From Marisa cornuarietis (lineage: Eukaryota; Mollusca; Gastropoda; Architaenioglossa; Ampullariidae): a stretch of DNA of 64,000 bases. A model generated the notes under the pieces. The model did not search any database, was not told where the DNA came from, and was given only the letters and a program-made list of their open reading frames with translations. Below are positions 36,451 to 49,599 of this stretch, piece by piece. Position 1 is the stretch's first letter. Each line of letters starts with the position of its first letter. The position numbers and the translations under genes were made by a program. Location: contig SMMW01000013.1 of the NCBI GenBank assembly GCA_004794655.1, forward strand, positions 62,001 to 126,000, written 5' to 3'.

Positions 36451-36912
36451 CAGTGTTTCCCATAAATATTCCTTATTTTGTTTTGAGAACATAAAGAACA
36501 GGCCATGCTAGTGTTTCCCATCCATAAAATGTAAATGGTTTTCAGATCCTCAATACAATGTATATTTTTTATAGAATTCTTTAAGAATAATTTTAAAATT
36601 AATGATAATTTAGAATTAAATGTAATCATCTAATCATGATCTCCAGTGGCAACAAACTACTTTGATTATTACCATGTTGTTATTCTTATAAACTGTGCCA
36701 CTGACATTAAATAACAAGTATTGATGAAATATTTCAACTTCATATGGCTTATTTATAACAAAATAATTTATGCAATGAGACCTGTTGTGTTTTCTAACTT
36801 GTGGCACCAAATTGTTCACATTTTTTGGGGGGTGGTCTCCCTTACCATATTTTCTTTACGTGTTTAGGAGCGCTCTTACATGATTTACATTTCTGCATGA
36901 TGGGAAACACTG
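36451..36912. mobile_element. Candidate MITE with CAGTGTTTCCCAT inverted ends (hAT-like)
   Basis: CAGTGTTTCCCATAAATATT at 36451 and TAGTGTTTCCCATCCATAAA at 36509 are matched in reverse by ATGATGGGAAACACTG ending at 36912. CAGTG...CCCA ends are common in hAT elements. An 8-base target duplication was not seen, and the left end is itself duplicated with a period of about 58 bases (36404-36520). Confidence 0.35.
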
Positions 36913-37812
36913 CTTTGCTACATATTTTGAACCATTCCAAAGTACATTTTTTTAAAATCCATATTCAGATTTTGAAGAACTTTTAGTATTCATGGGTTGA
37001 TGACTTTATAGTCATTTTGTTCTATATGTTCAGATTCTCTATAGTTTTGTTTCACGTCATGTATTTCCTTTATGTGCATCCTTGGCAAGAAACGAAGTGC
37101 AGCGCTAAGTGTGAAATGATGATGTGTACTAATCCAATCCAGAAACTGATGCTTAGTGGAATCTATATTTACCTGGGCAGATGGTTAGATGACTGAAAGG
37201 ACACTCAACATTGGCCCATGTTTCATTGATAATGAAATTCCTAAATTGAAATTTTAATATGTACTGCTTCTGTGGTGTTGATGTTCTTCATAATCTTTAA
37301 AGAAAATTGAGTCGCATTTTTAGGAACAGTCTTCAGCAGGTTAAAGCCATTTTTTGCTGGATTAAGTTGGATATGTTTGACAAAGTTTGGCAATTTATAT
37401 TTTTTTAACATGATATAAAAACTTGGTCGAACATTTTTTTATATTTGTCCAGTTAGAAGGGCCTTTAGAGTTAACTGGAGAGTATCTTTTGCAGACAGTC
37501 TTGTGGTAGTGTGTGGCTAACAAAAATACCTAAGCACCTCATAGTCTATGAAATTTTGGGGAGTAAGAAAGATGGACTACACTGGCACTCTAGTCTAAAA
37601 AATGTTTGTAGGTGCCACACACTCCTCATAGTGAGTGACATATCTGTCTTATTGATAAAGTGCCCATAAAAGATGCAAAAAGATTCAATGAAAATGAGTG
37701 CCAGTATGCAATGGCATCAATGATGAAAGGTCAAAGACCTGGTGTATTGGTGCACAACAGTGACCCTAGTTATGAATTTGAAGTAAATATACTTTGAGAA
37801 CAACCATGGTCC

Positions 37813-37990
37813 CTGGATAGTCCAGTGGCGCAATGGTTAGCACCTGTCACCATTGGGTGTCTCAGATCTTTTCTCAGGCATGTTGTTTCTCTGCATATGG
37901 CGCCTGTTTATAGGGCCAGCTGCTTTACCATGATATAGTCTTAGTTGCTGGCTCCAAATATAACACCTTTCCCCACCCTACCCAGCCAAA
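37813..37990 (+). mobile_element. tRNA-derived SINE-like copy
   Basis: GTCCAGTGGCGCAATGGTTA fits a Pol III A box (TGGCGCAATGG) embedded in tRNA-like sequence. It continues AGCACCTGTCACC and a C/T-rich tail. The B box is degenerate. A related fragment is at 41370-41425. Confidence 0.5.
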
Positions 37991-40470
37991 TATTCTTATC
38001 AGTGTTCAGTCCTGTAGTTGCACTAGAAATAGGTCAGAGGTAAGGTAACCTCCAAAGTAGGCACATAACTCTGCTTCTTAATATTGCTACAATTTTGCTA
38101 ACTCCACAGTAAATTAAGTTCTAAAGATGTGCTTTTATTAGTTTTACTATTTTTTTAAAGTTTGTTTTTATGCTGGATTCAAGTTGTTAGCATTTTATTA
38201 ATGTTATTGTTGTTGACTGCAGGTTTCCCAGTTTCTCTTGCTTTCATCATAGCTGTTCACTCTGAGTTAGTAGACTGTTATGCTGTGTTAGCTATTATTT
38301 TCATATAAAGTGTACAGGGGAATAATTGATGCCTAGAGACAACCGCTGTATCACATCAAAGGAAGGACATTTACGTGGCAGCTGTTTTCTACAGATACAT
38401 ATGTTCAGCAGATTCTTGTGGACAACAGACAATGGCGTCATAATTGTGTCATGAAAAACTGTGGCAGAGCCATGATTCCTGGAATTGAGATTGTTTCACG
38501 ACAAACTTCGTATGTGTCACTCTTGAGTAGTATTCAGGAGGTGATGAACCTCAACCTGATGCATGTGCGACACTTTCTTAGAGGAGGCACCTACTAGAAG
38601 TCAAAGGGAAGCTGAGAAGATTGTCTCATGAGAGGTGTGTCATGAATTCCCTTGCACCCAATGCTCTGCATGTAATTATAATTTTATATCGGTCATGTCA
38701 AATAGAGGACTTTTACATGACTCCCGGATGCCGCAGATATTGACCTTGCCAGCTTTTTGAAGCAGTGGGGTCAACTTGATGAACAGTTACTCCTCTTCAA
38801 GTCGTGAAGCAGTGGTTCTGAGTATGTGATTTTTGTCACAGCTTTATACAAGTGTTATGTATATATATTTTTTTTCGATTCCCGGTTAAATAACTGGGCA
38901 TTTACAACAGTGAATCTCAAGCTTGGACTACCATATCGAAATGAGGACATTTTATATGGTGTGAATCTTCCATGCTTGGAGATCACAGAAGAGTGGCTTG
39001 TCTAGCGTTTACACTTTACCTTTCCAGAATCTCAAGATTGGACTGCCATATCAAAGAGAGGACATTTATATGGTGCCATTTCTTGAGACATTTGACGCTC
39101 GATTTGTTCTTTATTTTTATATCTCAGTCTTTAAGAGCAGCAGTCAAAAATACGCATTAAACCGTACCCTTCATCATTTTTCTTTTTGTTTATGCAGTTT
39201 TGGAGGTCATTTTTTCTTTTTTCTTTTTTCTTTTTGCTTAATTGGAAGATGCTAGATTCAGCCAACGGAAATGAGCAATTTTTTCAAAAAGTATAAAGTG
39301 CATGAAAATGTCTTTTTAAGTTGATTTCCAACATACCAGCATGTCTGTCAAACTAGATCATTCACACAGAAAAAGATTAAAAGTCTCTGCAGACAACCCC
39401 ACCCCCTTACCCCTAGAGTATTTTGTTTATTTTTATTTACTTTTTTTTCTTTTGGTCAGCGCTAAGCTTGCTTGGTTGCTTTCCAGTTACTTGAACTGAT
39501 TTTCAGTGCAAGCAATGAACTAAAAAGGTACTTGCAAGCACATTCTCGATGTCTTTGTCAGCAGCTTTTTTGTGCACGTGTTTATGCACAGGCATCGGAT
39601 GTGCCAGTCCCTGATGGTTGCTTTTGTTTACAAAAAGAAAAAAAATTCGGGCCACGAGTCTAGTCTCTTCCAAAAGTGTTTTCTGCATGGTGTACAGGTC
39701 CTCTCGCAGTCAGTGTGGTGGTGTAGTCATGCTGCCTTATGTCATGTCAACAAAGAGAATTTTTACCTGACATATTACTGCAGCATGTCATCACATTAAA
39801 TAATAAGATGATAATGACTGTGCATTTGTTCACCTGTGTTCGTGAGTGAGGACGTGAGCATTCAGAGAATGTTGTTGGCTACCATGTTAATGAACTAACC
39901 AGATGTTTAGCTATCCCCCCTCCCCAATCACACACACACACACATGGATATTTTTTAACTTAAGAAAGCTTTGGACATGGGGGAGAATGCGAAACCTTAC
40001 AGAACTACTTTAGTATGCCCCAGTCTCTGAAGTTTACGCATGTTCGTTTCCAGAGGGCATGCAGTGGTTCCTCCCTTAGAGGTAGCAGCGACGATGGTGC
40101 CATGTAGACAGGTTGGGGGAAGGCAGTAGAGGTGTCGGCTACAGGGTATGTCCTGTCTCATTTGCTGTCGCTTCCATTAGCTGCGGGAGCGAGGAACGGG
40201 AGGATCTGCATTCACCATCGTCTCCACTACATTCATCCTCCGCGCGACTGGAAGAAGGGGCAAGTCAACTTCGCGGCCAGCATTTAATCTTAAAATAATA
40301 ATAACTGATCTTCGAATGACTGTGGTTTTTCACAAGTCCCTGTCGTCTTCTTGGAAAGCGGAGAACAACGAACTGTTGCCGCCCTGTGAGCTTGCACGGA
40401 AAATGAAACTCAAGAGTCATTTCCGTGCCCCATTTTCTAAGAAGCAAATGCAGCGAAAGGTTTCCGGTAG
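37991..40470. other. Intergenic region before the ENPP cluster
   Basis: No gene recognised. It contains a 50-base imperfect direct repeat at about 38911-38961 and 39029-39076 (AATCTCAAGnTTGGACTnCC... and GAGGACATTT), separated by about 118 bases. The last 400 bases (40080-40470) are GC-richer and probably hold the promoter and 5' UTR of ENPP copy A. Confidence 0.55.
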
Positions 40471-40502
40471 ACAAACAAAGGCACAAATAAAGTTACAAAC
40501 AC

Positions 40503-40513
40503 AAAATGGCGGA
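40503..40513 (+). promoter_or_regulatory. YY1-like AAAATGGCGGA overlapping the ENPP-A start codon
   Basis: The start codon is embedded in AAAATGGCGGA, a near-perfect YY1 consensus. Copy B at 60473-60483 has the same word, TAAATGGCGGA. YY1 sites overlapping an initiating ATGGCGG are known in metazoan promoters. Confidence 0.35.
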
Positions 40514-40755
40514 TACAGCGTGCCGTGCCTCTCGTCTGCTCGTGGCCTCATTGTGCTTGTTCGTTTTGTTCACCGTTCACTCTGCAAGAGGCAAAGTGTT
40601 GCTTGTGTCGATGGACGGTTTCCGATGGGATTATCTGCAAATGGTGCCCGGTCTCAGTAACTTCACTAGACTAACGGAGCTTGGAGTGTCGGCGAAGTTC
40701 GCGAACACCACGTTTGTCACCAAATCTTTCCCCACCCACTTTACGATTGTCACAG
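40506..40755 (+). CDS. ENPP4/5-like: ENPP-A exon 1
   Basis: 250 bases: signal peptide plus GKVLLVSMDGFRWDYLQMVP and the nucleophile motif FVTKSFPTHFTIVTG. Donor CACAG|GTAAGA, phase 1. Same length and phase as exon 1 of copy B. Confidence 0.93.
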
Positions 40756-43700
40756 GTAAGACAGTGCGCTCTACTGGGCGACTATGGACGATTTCGATGA
40801 GTTTTGCATGCATGTGACCTTTCACCACAAGTGGTTCGTAGATCACTTGTCGGCTGCTGATACGTATAGGACATGTTAGCTATTACCATAAGTAAATAAA
40901 ATGGTCATCGACATTTGCACATGAGTATACAGTTCAAACCTACAAATGTCCAACTTCATCCTTTCATGGATTTTCAAAGGACGAGCAAATGAAGATGTTT
41001 TGACTTGTAAAAATTCGTTTGGGTGTATTGGTTTATCTGTGCATGTACATGTATGTCTGTGTGTGGAGGATGTTTGTAGACTGTCAGTACAACGAACTCC
41101 TCGATCAGATGAAGGTATGTGTGTACTAAATATTCATGATGATGATTATTATTGTATTTTCACTGCACAATCTCAAACAAAATGTCGTGCATTAGGAAAA
41201 AGAAAGAGTTTGTTACTATATTGTTTCCTTTAAGAGCGTTTTAATTATAAATATATATGTTACAGTCTCCAAGCACTTGTTTCACTTTGCGTTTGCTAAT
41301 TTTAGAAGAAAATTTACACGTCACAAACTTCAAGGTGTGGGGAATTCCAATTTTTTTCTCTTTCTCTCAACGGTTAGCGCCTGTCACCAATACAGTGAGT
41401 GGGAAGGAGCCCCCTTGCCATAATCTGCATTCAATTGATTAAGAAAGCGGATCTCCTCGTGAATAGGGCGCCCTCATCGTGGACTCAAGGACGTGTGTCC
41501 CCCTCTCCCCTAAAATGCGCAAGAATAATATTCAAGTCATACTGTGATTTAAATGCAACGCCTGTGTGTAACGAGCGGATATCGTTTAGCTCTAGACTAG
41601 GCGAAGGAGTATGTGAAGAAACTGAGCGCATACAAACATAGAAAGTTTTATATGTTTGATACAACAATTTCAATATTTCAGAAGCATCAGTTCCCGTGTA
41701 TTTTTGGGCATATTAAATCCCGCGCGTGCATGTTTGTGATGACAGGCGTGTTTGGACAAATATCTGAGCTCTTGACGTATAAAACACACGCCAAGCCCCA
41801 CCCACCTACGGTAGTGACCTGCCCACACCAAGCGGTGCGATGTTAACGCAGAAGGTATTTTATTGTGTGGTCACGTTGTGCAATCTGCAAAGAAAATAAC
41901 CAAATCCAATCCACACACCTTACAAAATAGATATCGAAGGGCGTGGTGCGGTCGGGGGCGGAAACTAGAATCGGGCTCAGGACTTTAATGCAAAAGGACA
42001 TGACCGTGACAATTCTACAGTGAGATCGCACAAACCGATCCTCCGTAAAAATATTTAATTGTACAGTTATCCACCCTTAATACATAGGCGGAAAAGAAAT
42101 TGCTACTTCGATACCCGTGTCACGCATCGTACTTGGCACAGCTGACCATGCTGTTGCAGGTACTTGACCCTCAGAGGACCGGAGAAGAAAAGGCCGCGAG
42201 GGAGAGATGGGCACTGTAGCCCTCACTCCATCCCCTCCCGAACAAAAGAACGCCCCCAAGATACCTGCTGCCTACTAACACCTCATTCTCCAACAAGCGA
42301 AAGGTTACGGGAGCGTCTTTACATTAGTTCAATGAATTGCTGGTGCGAACCGTTGAATTTTCTTGGAATGGTGGACCAGAAGAAGTAAGCAAGCGAATGG
42401 ATGGGGAAACGGTTTTGTAAACATAAAGATGTTTATGGAAGTTTGATGTGGTTTTAGTAGCTTCATATACCGATGTTTGTAAAAGCAGAAGAAGACGAAT
42501 GTGTCTCGATTTTTGTTTTAGCACGCACGCACACACACACACACACAAAACACCACGCAAGTAGACACCAATTCACCGTCGACCATCTCACTTCGACGCT
42601 ATTCATTTCATGCCAAGATGAAAAACTACATTACGCTCGTCTCGTTTCAGGATGTTACCAGGAGAATCATGGCATTGTGGGTAACAGAATGTACGACCCA
42701 GAACACGATGCCTACTTCAAGAAAGACAGCACGGAGGGATTCTGGTGGAGCCAGAGAGAACCCATTTGGTCCACAGTGGTGAGAAACGGCAAAAAAGCGG
42801 GTGCGTTATCATGTAAAAGCTGACATGAAAGATGCTTAGTACATGAGGGCTGTGAGACCAAACAGGAATTGAAAATCTCGCTTCCCTTTGACTGCAGAAT
42901 TCTGTTATATCAACACTACGCTTGCTGTGACAGTAACAGTCGAAACGCAAGCTTTTAGCTTGGAGAAGGCGATTTGTCCAGTGCAAAATAAATTTATTCG
43001 GCCTATAGGAAACCCGTAACCGATGACTAACCGATGGTAATGACTATTTTGCCTATTGTTTCTTTTTTCGCTTTGGTGCTATAGCAGGAAACGAAAATTA
43101 TTACGCATTTCATTTTTCTTCGGAACGGAGGATCATGTAAGGAAAATATCCTTGTTGAGCCGGAGCATTTTGCGAGGAAAGGCTACGTGCAAGTAGGTTT
43201 AGGAGGAATTTTAACGTTGTAATGTTTTCTCGCAGCTTTTTAATTTTATGTCCTAGGTGTTTACTACTGGCCAGGCAGCATGGCTAATGTGAGCCATCCC
43301 CCTACTGAACGCAGGGTGTACGATGAAACAGTTGATCCTTATGAGCGCATCGCTGTCGCCCTGTCTTGGTTCAATGAATCGAAGAACTATGATTTTGTGG
43401 TCATGTATTTTAATCAGCCTGACAGCGCAGGTCACGTCTTCGGTCTCAACCACACAGGGCATCGTGAACAGGTCAACAGTTTTACATTATAAGTATTCAA
43501 ATACGATTTGATTATACATGTTATGACCTACAGTAGTAAAATAATATTTGTGAGAATAGATTCTGAGAGACTAGTTAAGGTTCATTAATAGGAAAACAAG
43601 AAGTTACCTCAACCTCGCTAATAATAAAGCTTAGTTAATAACAACAATATGTGTACTTGTATCGCGCAGCATCACGACCAAGGTAGGTCGCACTTTCTGC

Positions 43701-46700
43701 GCTGACCAGTAAGAACTGAATGAAAGATTTCGTGATCATGAGGGACAACGAGTATGTGGGTGTGTTTCAGATCCAATACATGGACAAGGTACTGGGAGCG
43801 ATTCTGAAAACTCTTCAAGAGAGAAATCTTGAAAACGTTGTAGACTTCATTTTGACCTCAGATCATGGTATGACGTCCTGCAGCATTTCTGATAAAGTGA
43901 GTTTGTTTTTAATAGCAAGGTTTCACCATAATAATAATAATAGTGAAGATTTTTATAGCGCATATTCACACTCGTAGAGAGTATGCTCTTAGCGCTTAAA
44001 ACGGGGAAGAGACGTGGACTAAGTAGATACAGAACACAGGGGACGAAAGAAAACGACAGTACTGACAAAAACAGATAACAAAAGGCATCAAGTAACAGGA
44101 ACAGAGAAAAATAGTGATGGGTAAAGTAGCAAGAGGGAAGGGGGGGGTAAGGACTAGCATTGTGGACTAGGAGTAGTGCTCAAGGAAGAGGTGCGTTTTC
44201 AGTGCAGATTTGAAGGATTCAATTGTAGGAAGGTGGCGGATATGGAGAGGAAGAGAGTTCCATTGTTTTGCAGCACAGTAGCCAAAAGTCCTGTGACCAT
44301 ATGTTGTTGTTCTGGTGACAGGAACAGTCAGAGTACGGTTGTCAGAGGAAGAGCGGAGTTGTCTGGCCGGAGAGTAAGGGATGAGAAGTTCAGAGAAATA
44401 GTCAGGACAGGAGCCAGCAAAGAAATTAAAACACAGCACAGACAGTTTGTACTGGATGCGAGAACGGACGGGTAGCCAGTGTAGAAAACGAAGGAGAGGT
44501 GTGACATGGTCCCGTTTCCTTGCTCTAAGTACCAGACGTGCAGCGGAGTTCTGTACTCTCTGGAGTTTCTGAATGAGGGATGAGGGGCAGCCTGCCAGCA
44601 AGGAGTTGCAGTAGTCAAGTCGTGAAAGAACAAACGCACAGACAAGAGTGTTGGTGGCACGTGTAGAGAGAAAGTGACGGATGGCACAGATCTTACGGAG
44701 CTCATAGTAGGCAGACTGACAGACAGCTGTAACATGTTTATCAAGGGTCATGTCTGCGGTGACAATAAATCCCAGATTCCTAACGGATGACGTGAAGGTG
44801 ATGTTGCTGTCGCCCACCTTGATGTGATTGGGCAGACTGACTAGTGAAGGTTGATGTCTTCTTTTATGGCACAAGAGGGCTTCCGTTTTATCATCATTTA
44901 GTTTAAGCTTGTTTTTCACCATCCAGCCCTTGACATCACTAATACAAGCTTCTAGAGAGCTAATAGCAGAGTGAGACTCAGCCAGTGGAATAGAACAGTA
45001 AAGCTGCGTGTCATCTGCATAGGACTGATGAGACACCCGGTGAGACCGGATGCAAGATGAAAGTGGTTTAGTATACAGGATGAACAGGACTGGGCCAAGT
45101 ACTGAGCCTTGGGGAACGCCACAGAAAAGTGAAGCAAGGCGAGATGTCTGACCATCGACTACCACAGTCTGGGTCCTATCAGTGAGATAGGAGTTGAACC
45201 ATGAGAGGGCAGGTCCAGAAATCCCGTAGAGGGTGTGGAGTCTGTGAAGAAGCAGAGAGTGGTCTATAGTGTCAAATGCAGCAGACAGGTCCAGTAGGGT
45301 TAATGGAGAAACATCACCACTGTCAAGAGCAGATAATATGTCTGTTGTTACTTTAATAAGAGTGGTCTCAGTGCTGTGGAAAGGTCTATATGCCGACTGA
45401 GCTTGTGGAAGAAGATGGTGGTCTTGTAAATAGGCCCAGAGCTGTGTCAAAACTATTTTCTCTATGATCTTAGAGAAAAAAGACAAGTTGGAGACTGGGC
45501 GGTAGTTGTTTAGCACATTGACATCAAGCGTGGATTTCTTTAGAAGTGGCCTCACCACCGCATTCTTGAACAGAGATGGGAAAACACCTGACGACAGGCT
45601 GACATTTACAATATGTGTGATGGCAGGAAGTAGAGTATCTAGGCACTCGAGCAGAAGGCTCATGGGCATCGGATCTAACTCGCAGGTTGTTGCTTTAGCT
45701 TTTAGGATAACCGCTTTTACATCGGTCTCAGAGACTGGTAGGAACTTGGTCATGGAACATCCTGGGAGGACATCACAGGAGATGCTGTCAAGCGCCGACG
45801 CCGAGTCTAATGATGATCGAATGTCCGATATCTTGCTGGTGAAATAATCACTAAAAACTTGCGGCAGCAGTGAAGCAGGGTAGGCAGTAGGCAGTAGGCA
45901 GTGGTGTTGCTGTCTTAGATCCAGTCATTTTATTGCAAATGGCAAAAAGCTTTTTGGAGGAGGTGCAATTAATTATTTGGCCCTGAAGGTATGATGTTTT
46001 AGCCTCATAAATGCATTTTGCCACGCTTCGCTTTGCAGCATTGTAAATTTCTTTGTGGATGGCGAGTCCAGTCTTCCGGCAAAGACGTTCAGCTCGCCGG
46101 CGCGTGCGCTTCAGGTCACGGAGTTCAACGCGGATCTGTGAATGCCAAGGCGGACATTTAGACTGGCGCATCAGACGTCGAGACACTGGGGCATGGTCAT
46201 CAACTACTCGACGTAAAACACAGTCAAGTTGCTCGGCAGAGGGTGGTTGGAGGAGCTCCATCTGCAGCTGTGCTTTGAATGCCAGTCTATCAACATTTCG
46301 TAATGAGCGAGTGGATCTAAAAACTGGCGCCGATGATGGGCATTTGTGATCAAGTTCGATCAGTACACAGTAGTGGTCAGATGAGAGATCATGGGAAACA
46401 TCAACTGACTGGACTAAGTGGTCATCAGGTCGATGTATGACCCAGTCCAGGATGTGATCTCTTTTGTGTGTTGGCTGCGACACGGACTGGACGAGACGAA
46501 AGGTGTGCAGCATTTCAGACATTTTGACAGTGTCAGGGTGAGCACTGTTGTCGAAGTGCACATTCACATCTCCGAGGAGTATGGCGGGTCCAATTAGTGT
46601 ATTGCTATAATCCAAGAGATCATGGAATTCCGAGAAAAATGTAGAGGCTGTAAGTTTGTTCCTTGCACTAGGAGGAGGTCTGTAGATGCAGAGCAGGTGC

Positions 46701-49559
46701 ATCGAGCAATGAGGAGCCGAAGAGGAGACTTGTACAAATTCAAAAGACGTGTGAGGGAACGATACGGCAGTAGTAAAAGACAGGTACTTGGCAAGTGATG
46801 ATCTGTAGATTATAGCAATACCACCACCACGTGTAGGGCGGGGGAAAGATTTCAGGCAGTAGCCCACTGGAGTAAGATCGACACACACGCTCTCGTCACC
46901 TCGCTGTTTAAGCCACGTCTCGGTGATGATGAAAATATCAAGGTGGCGGTCTGTCACAAATTCTACTATTTCAACTCGCTTCAGTGACTGTTGTGCGGAC
47001 GATACCGACTGAGCGTTGAAAAGCCCAACATGGAGGCGAGTATTCAGTTGTCGTGTGCGGGAAACTCGGGTGACTACTGATTTCAGGCGATCATGTTGGT
47101 TTGGTCGCCGAGATGTAAAGTTATTTGACCCAGTTGGTCGGTCGTGTTTCCGGCTGGTGTTACTGGTGGTTATGTCAACTGGTTCACTTTGATCACGGCT
47201 ATGCTGGTGTCGCCGACGACCGCCACGGAACGGGCGGCGTTTTTTCTTTCGAGAAATGTCACAGTGGCTATGAATGTTCAAAGTACGAAGCACGGTGCAA
47301 AGCGCTAATGAGCGATCAGAAGTCTTAAACCTCAGTGATATAAGTTCGTGCCTACCGTAGGTAATTTTCTTGTCTGGGGACACGCTGGGGTGGCTGCGTC
47401 GTCCTGTCTGGTGCGTTGAGAGTGTCGAAGCAAAGGCCGGCAGAGAGGTTCGGTAGCCATGTTGGAGCACATGGTGTAGTAGGCAGAAGAAAGTCCAGCA
47501 AAGAAAACTTTGAAAACGTCCTTCTTCCACGAGCGAGCAATCCACAAACATTCCAGAGTAGATGTTTTCAAATAAGGAAGCAGAAGATGTAGAGCACATG
47601 AGAGAAAGATCAGTCAATCACAGTGAAAATACATATAATTTGTAGAGCTGCCCCATCAAGCACATGATGCGACAAGGGCATCAATAATAATAACAATAAA
47701 GTACAATTTATATCGCACTTATAATCACGTTCATGTAGGCGCATGCACTCAGCGCCTCATACAAAAACTAGCACATGAAAGATTGGCACCGATGAGGATG
47801 GAATACAATCGACAGGAAATACAGAGTTAACAGTAATGACAAAAGTAATCAGCAGGACAGACCTATCAACAGACAGAAAGAGAGAGAGGATGAGGAGGTG
47901 GAGAGAAAAAAGGTTAATAGACTGTGTTTAAGGTACAAACTGTTGGTGCTGTATTTTTTTTTGCATGCTCATGCCCTGACTGCTTCTCTGAACTTCGCCT
48001 ACATCTCAGCTAGATAACTCCGTTCTTTGTCTGATGACCGTGTGCTATCCCTGTCACCAAACACAAACATTATAGTCACAGGATTTTTAGTTTCTGTGCT
48101 GAAAAATGTGAAAATCTCTCCCCTTCCATATCCACCCATCGAATCCTTGAAACGTGCACTAAAAACACATTTATTCGATGAGCATTACTCCTAACAACAA
48201 TCCACATAATGCTAGTTCGTCTTCTAACCCTTTCTTTCACTTTTTTCGTTTATTTACTAGTCCACCTGCTCGTCTTATTCACGAAACTCTCAGTCCTTAC
48301 TATTTGTTACCCGATTCCTCTTTGCGTCTTCTATGTTTGTCTTTCATTACTTGTCTGTAGGATGTCAATGTCTTGTTTGTCTCAATCGCTGAGAGCATGC
48401 TCCTTCGAGAGCCTGATCACACGCGATATATAAATATATATCACGTTTAGTATTATTGTCATCGTCATCTTTAATGTTTAAATACACGTTTCAAAGACTA
48501 GTGGGTAAGTAGCGGATATAAAAGTGAAGGGAGTTTCACCGTTTGCGGCACCATAGCTAAAAAGCCGGTGACCATACCTTATTGGTTTAGTAGATTGCGT
48601 GCCCTGGTCACACGAAGAGCGAAGTTAACTGGTATGTGAGCTTTAGCATTAGAACAGGCCTTCACAGTGCACTTGCTGTCCATTGTGCACAATTTATAGC
48701 TAAGATTTTTGCATACAGGTGTGCGTCTCGCTAAATGTATTTTGTTTGTTTGTTTGTTTGTTTTAGTAGGAGAGATGTGTATTAGTAAGAGATATCAGAG
48801 AATAAAAACGAGAGAGAGGTAGAAAAAATAGAGATGGAGATATTTGCCAACCCTAATTTCTTTCGTATACAAAATCTTTTATTAGTTTACAGAAATCAAA
48901 GCACGAATACACTGCTAGGCATCGTGTCTGATTTTCAGTTGATCAATGTGCCTCGCGAGTCTGGTCTTGGTCCAGAAGTTTTGAGGTACACCGAAAAAGG
49001 CGCCGTTATGGGCATCTGGCCAGCCTCTGGCAAGGAGGACCAGGTCGTCCAAAAGTTGCAGTCCTTGAGTCACGTGACCGTTTACCGGAAGAAGGACATC
49101 CCTGACCGCTTTCACTACAAGAACAACTCGCGCATAGCTCCCGTGCTTCTGTTAGCAGATGAACACTGGCTGCTTACAAACGTAAGAAGACGCTGCATTG
49201 AGTGACATTGTATTCCCGTCACCGTGATGGTCTGTCTTCACGGTGATATCCATGTCTGTCTGCACACGTCTGTCAGCATCAAAGCTTTCTTATACCGCTC
49301 TTATACCGGTGTTGGTACCTTTGATGAAAGATTTTTAAAAAAGTAGGTAAAGAGTTCCATAGCTTAGTAGGCTAACACTTGATGAAAGATTAAAAAATAA
49401 AGTAGGTAAAATAGGTCACCTGACAGCTTTTCAAAAGTGTATCACTCAAACGGGTCACTCTCTTAATCATGCTTTTATTGATAAGTGGGTGTCTTCAGCG
49501 CCTTATCTGTCTTTTCGCATCTTTTTGACTATAAGGCAACAGAAGATTTGTGGTAATGC

Positions 49560-49599
<40 letters not shown>

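Larger units (their letters stand above)
43925..47680 (-). mobile_element. Nearly full-length L2/CR1-type LINE, antisense in ENPP-A intron 4
   Basis: Minus strand. 3' end is marked by GCGCTATAAAAATCTTCACT followed by an ATT run (43928-43942), the usual tail of this LINE type. It codes for an endonuclease (HVGLFNAQSVSS; ITETWLKQRGD; LLGDVNVHFDN; SSDHYCVL) and a reverse transcriptase (NYRPVSNLSFFSKIIEKIV; LLDLSAAFDTIDHSLLL; GVPQGSVLGPVLF; YADDTQLY). Only one frame break is seen, near 45890. I place it in the jockey superfamily, L2/CR1 side, from these motifs; finer clade needs a phylogeny. The 5' end is uncertain between 47617 and 47685. Confidence 0.85.

Noticed and set aside
40316..40660. 114-codon plus-strand frame overlapping ENPP-A exon 1
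   Set aside because: Overlaps the signal-peptide exon in another frame; the ENPP frame is the conserved one in both copies.
41080..41240. Possible extra exon in ENPP-A intron 1
   Set aside because: Exons 1 and 2 join in phase without it, and copy B has the same two-exon structure.
44176..44475. Plus-strand frames over the LINE (44176-44475, 45506-45847, 46053-46349)
   Set aside because: Antisense shadows of the LINE protein on the minus strand.
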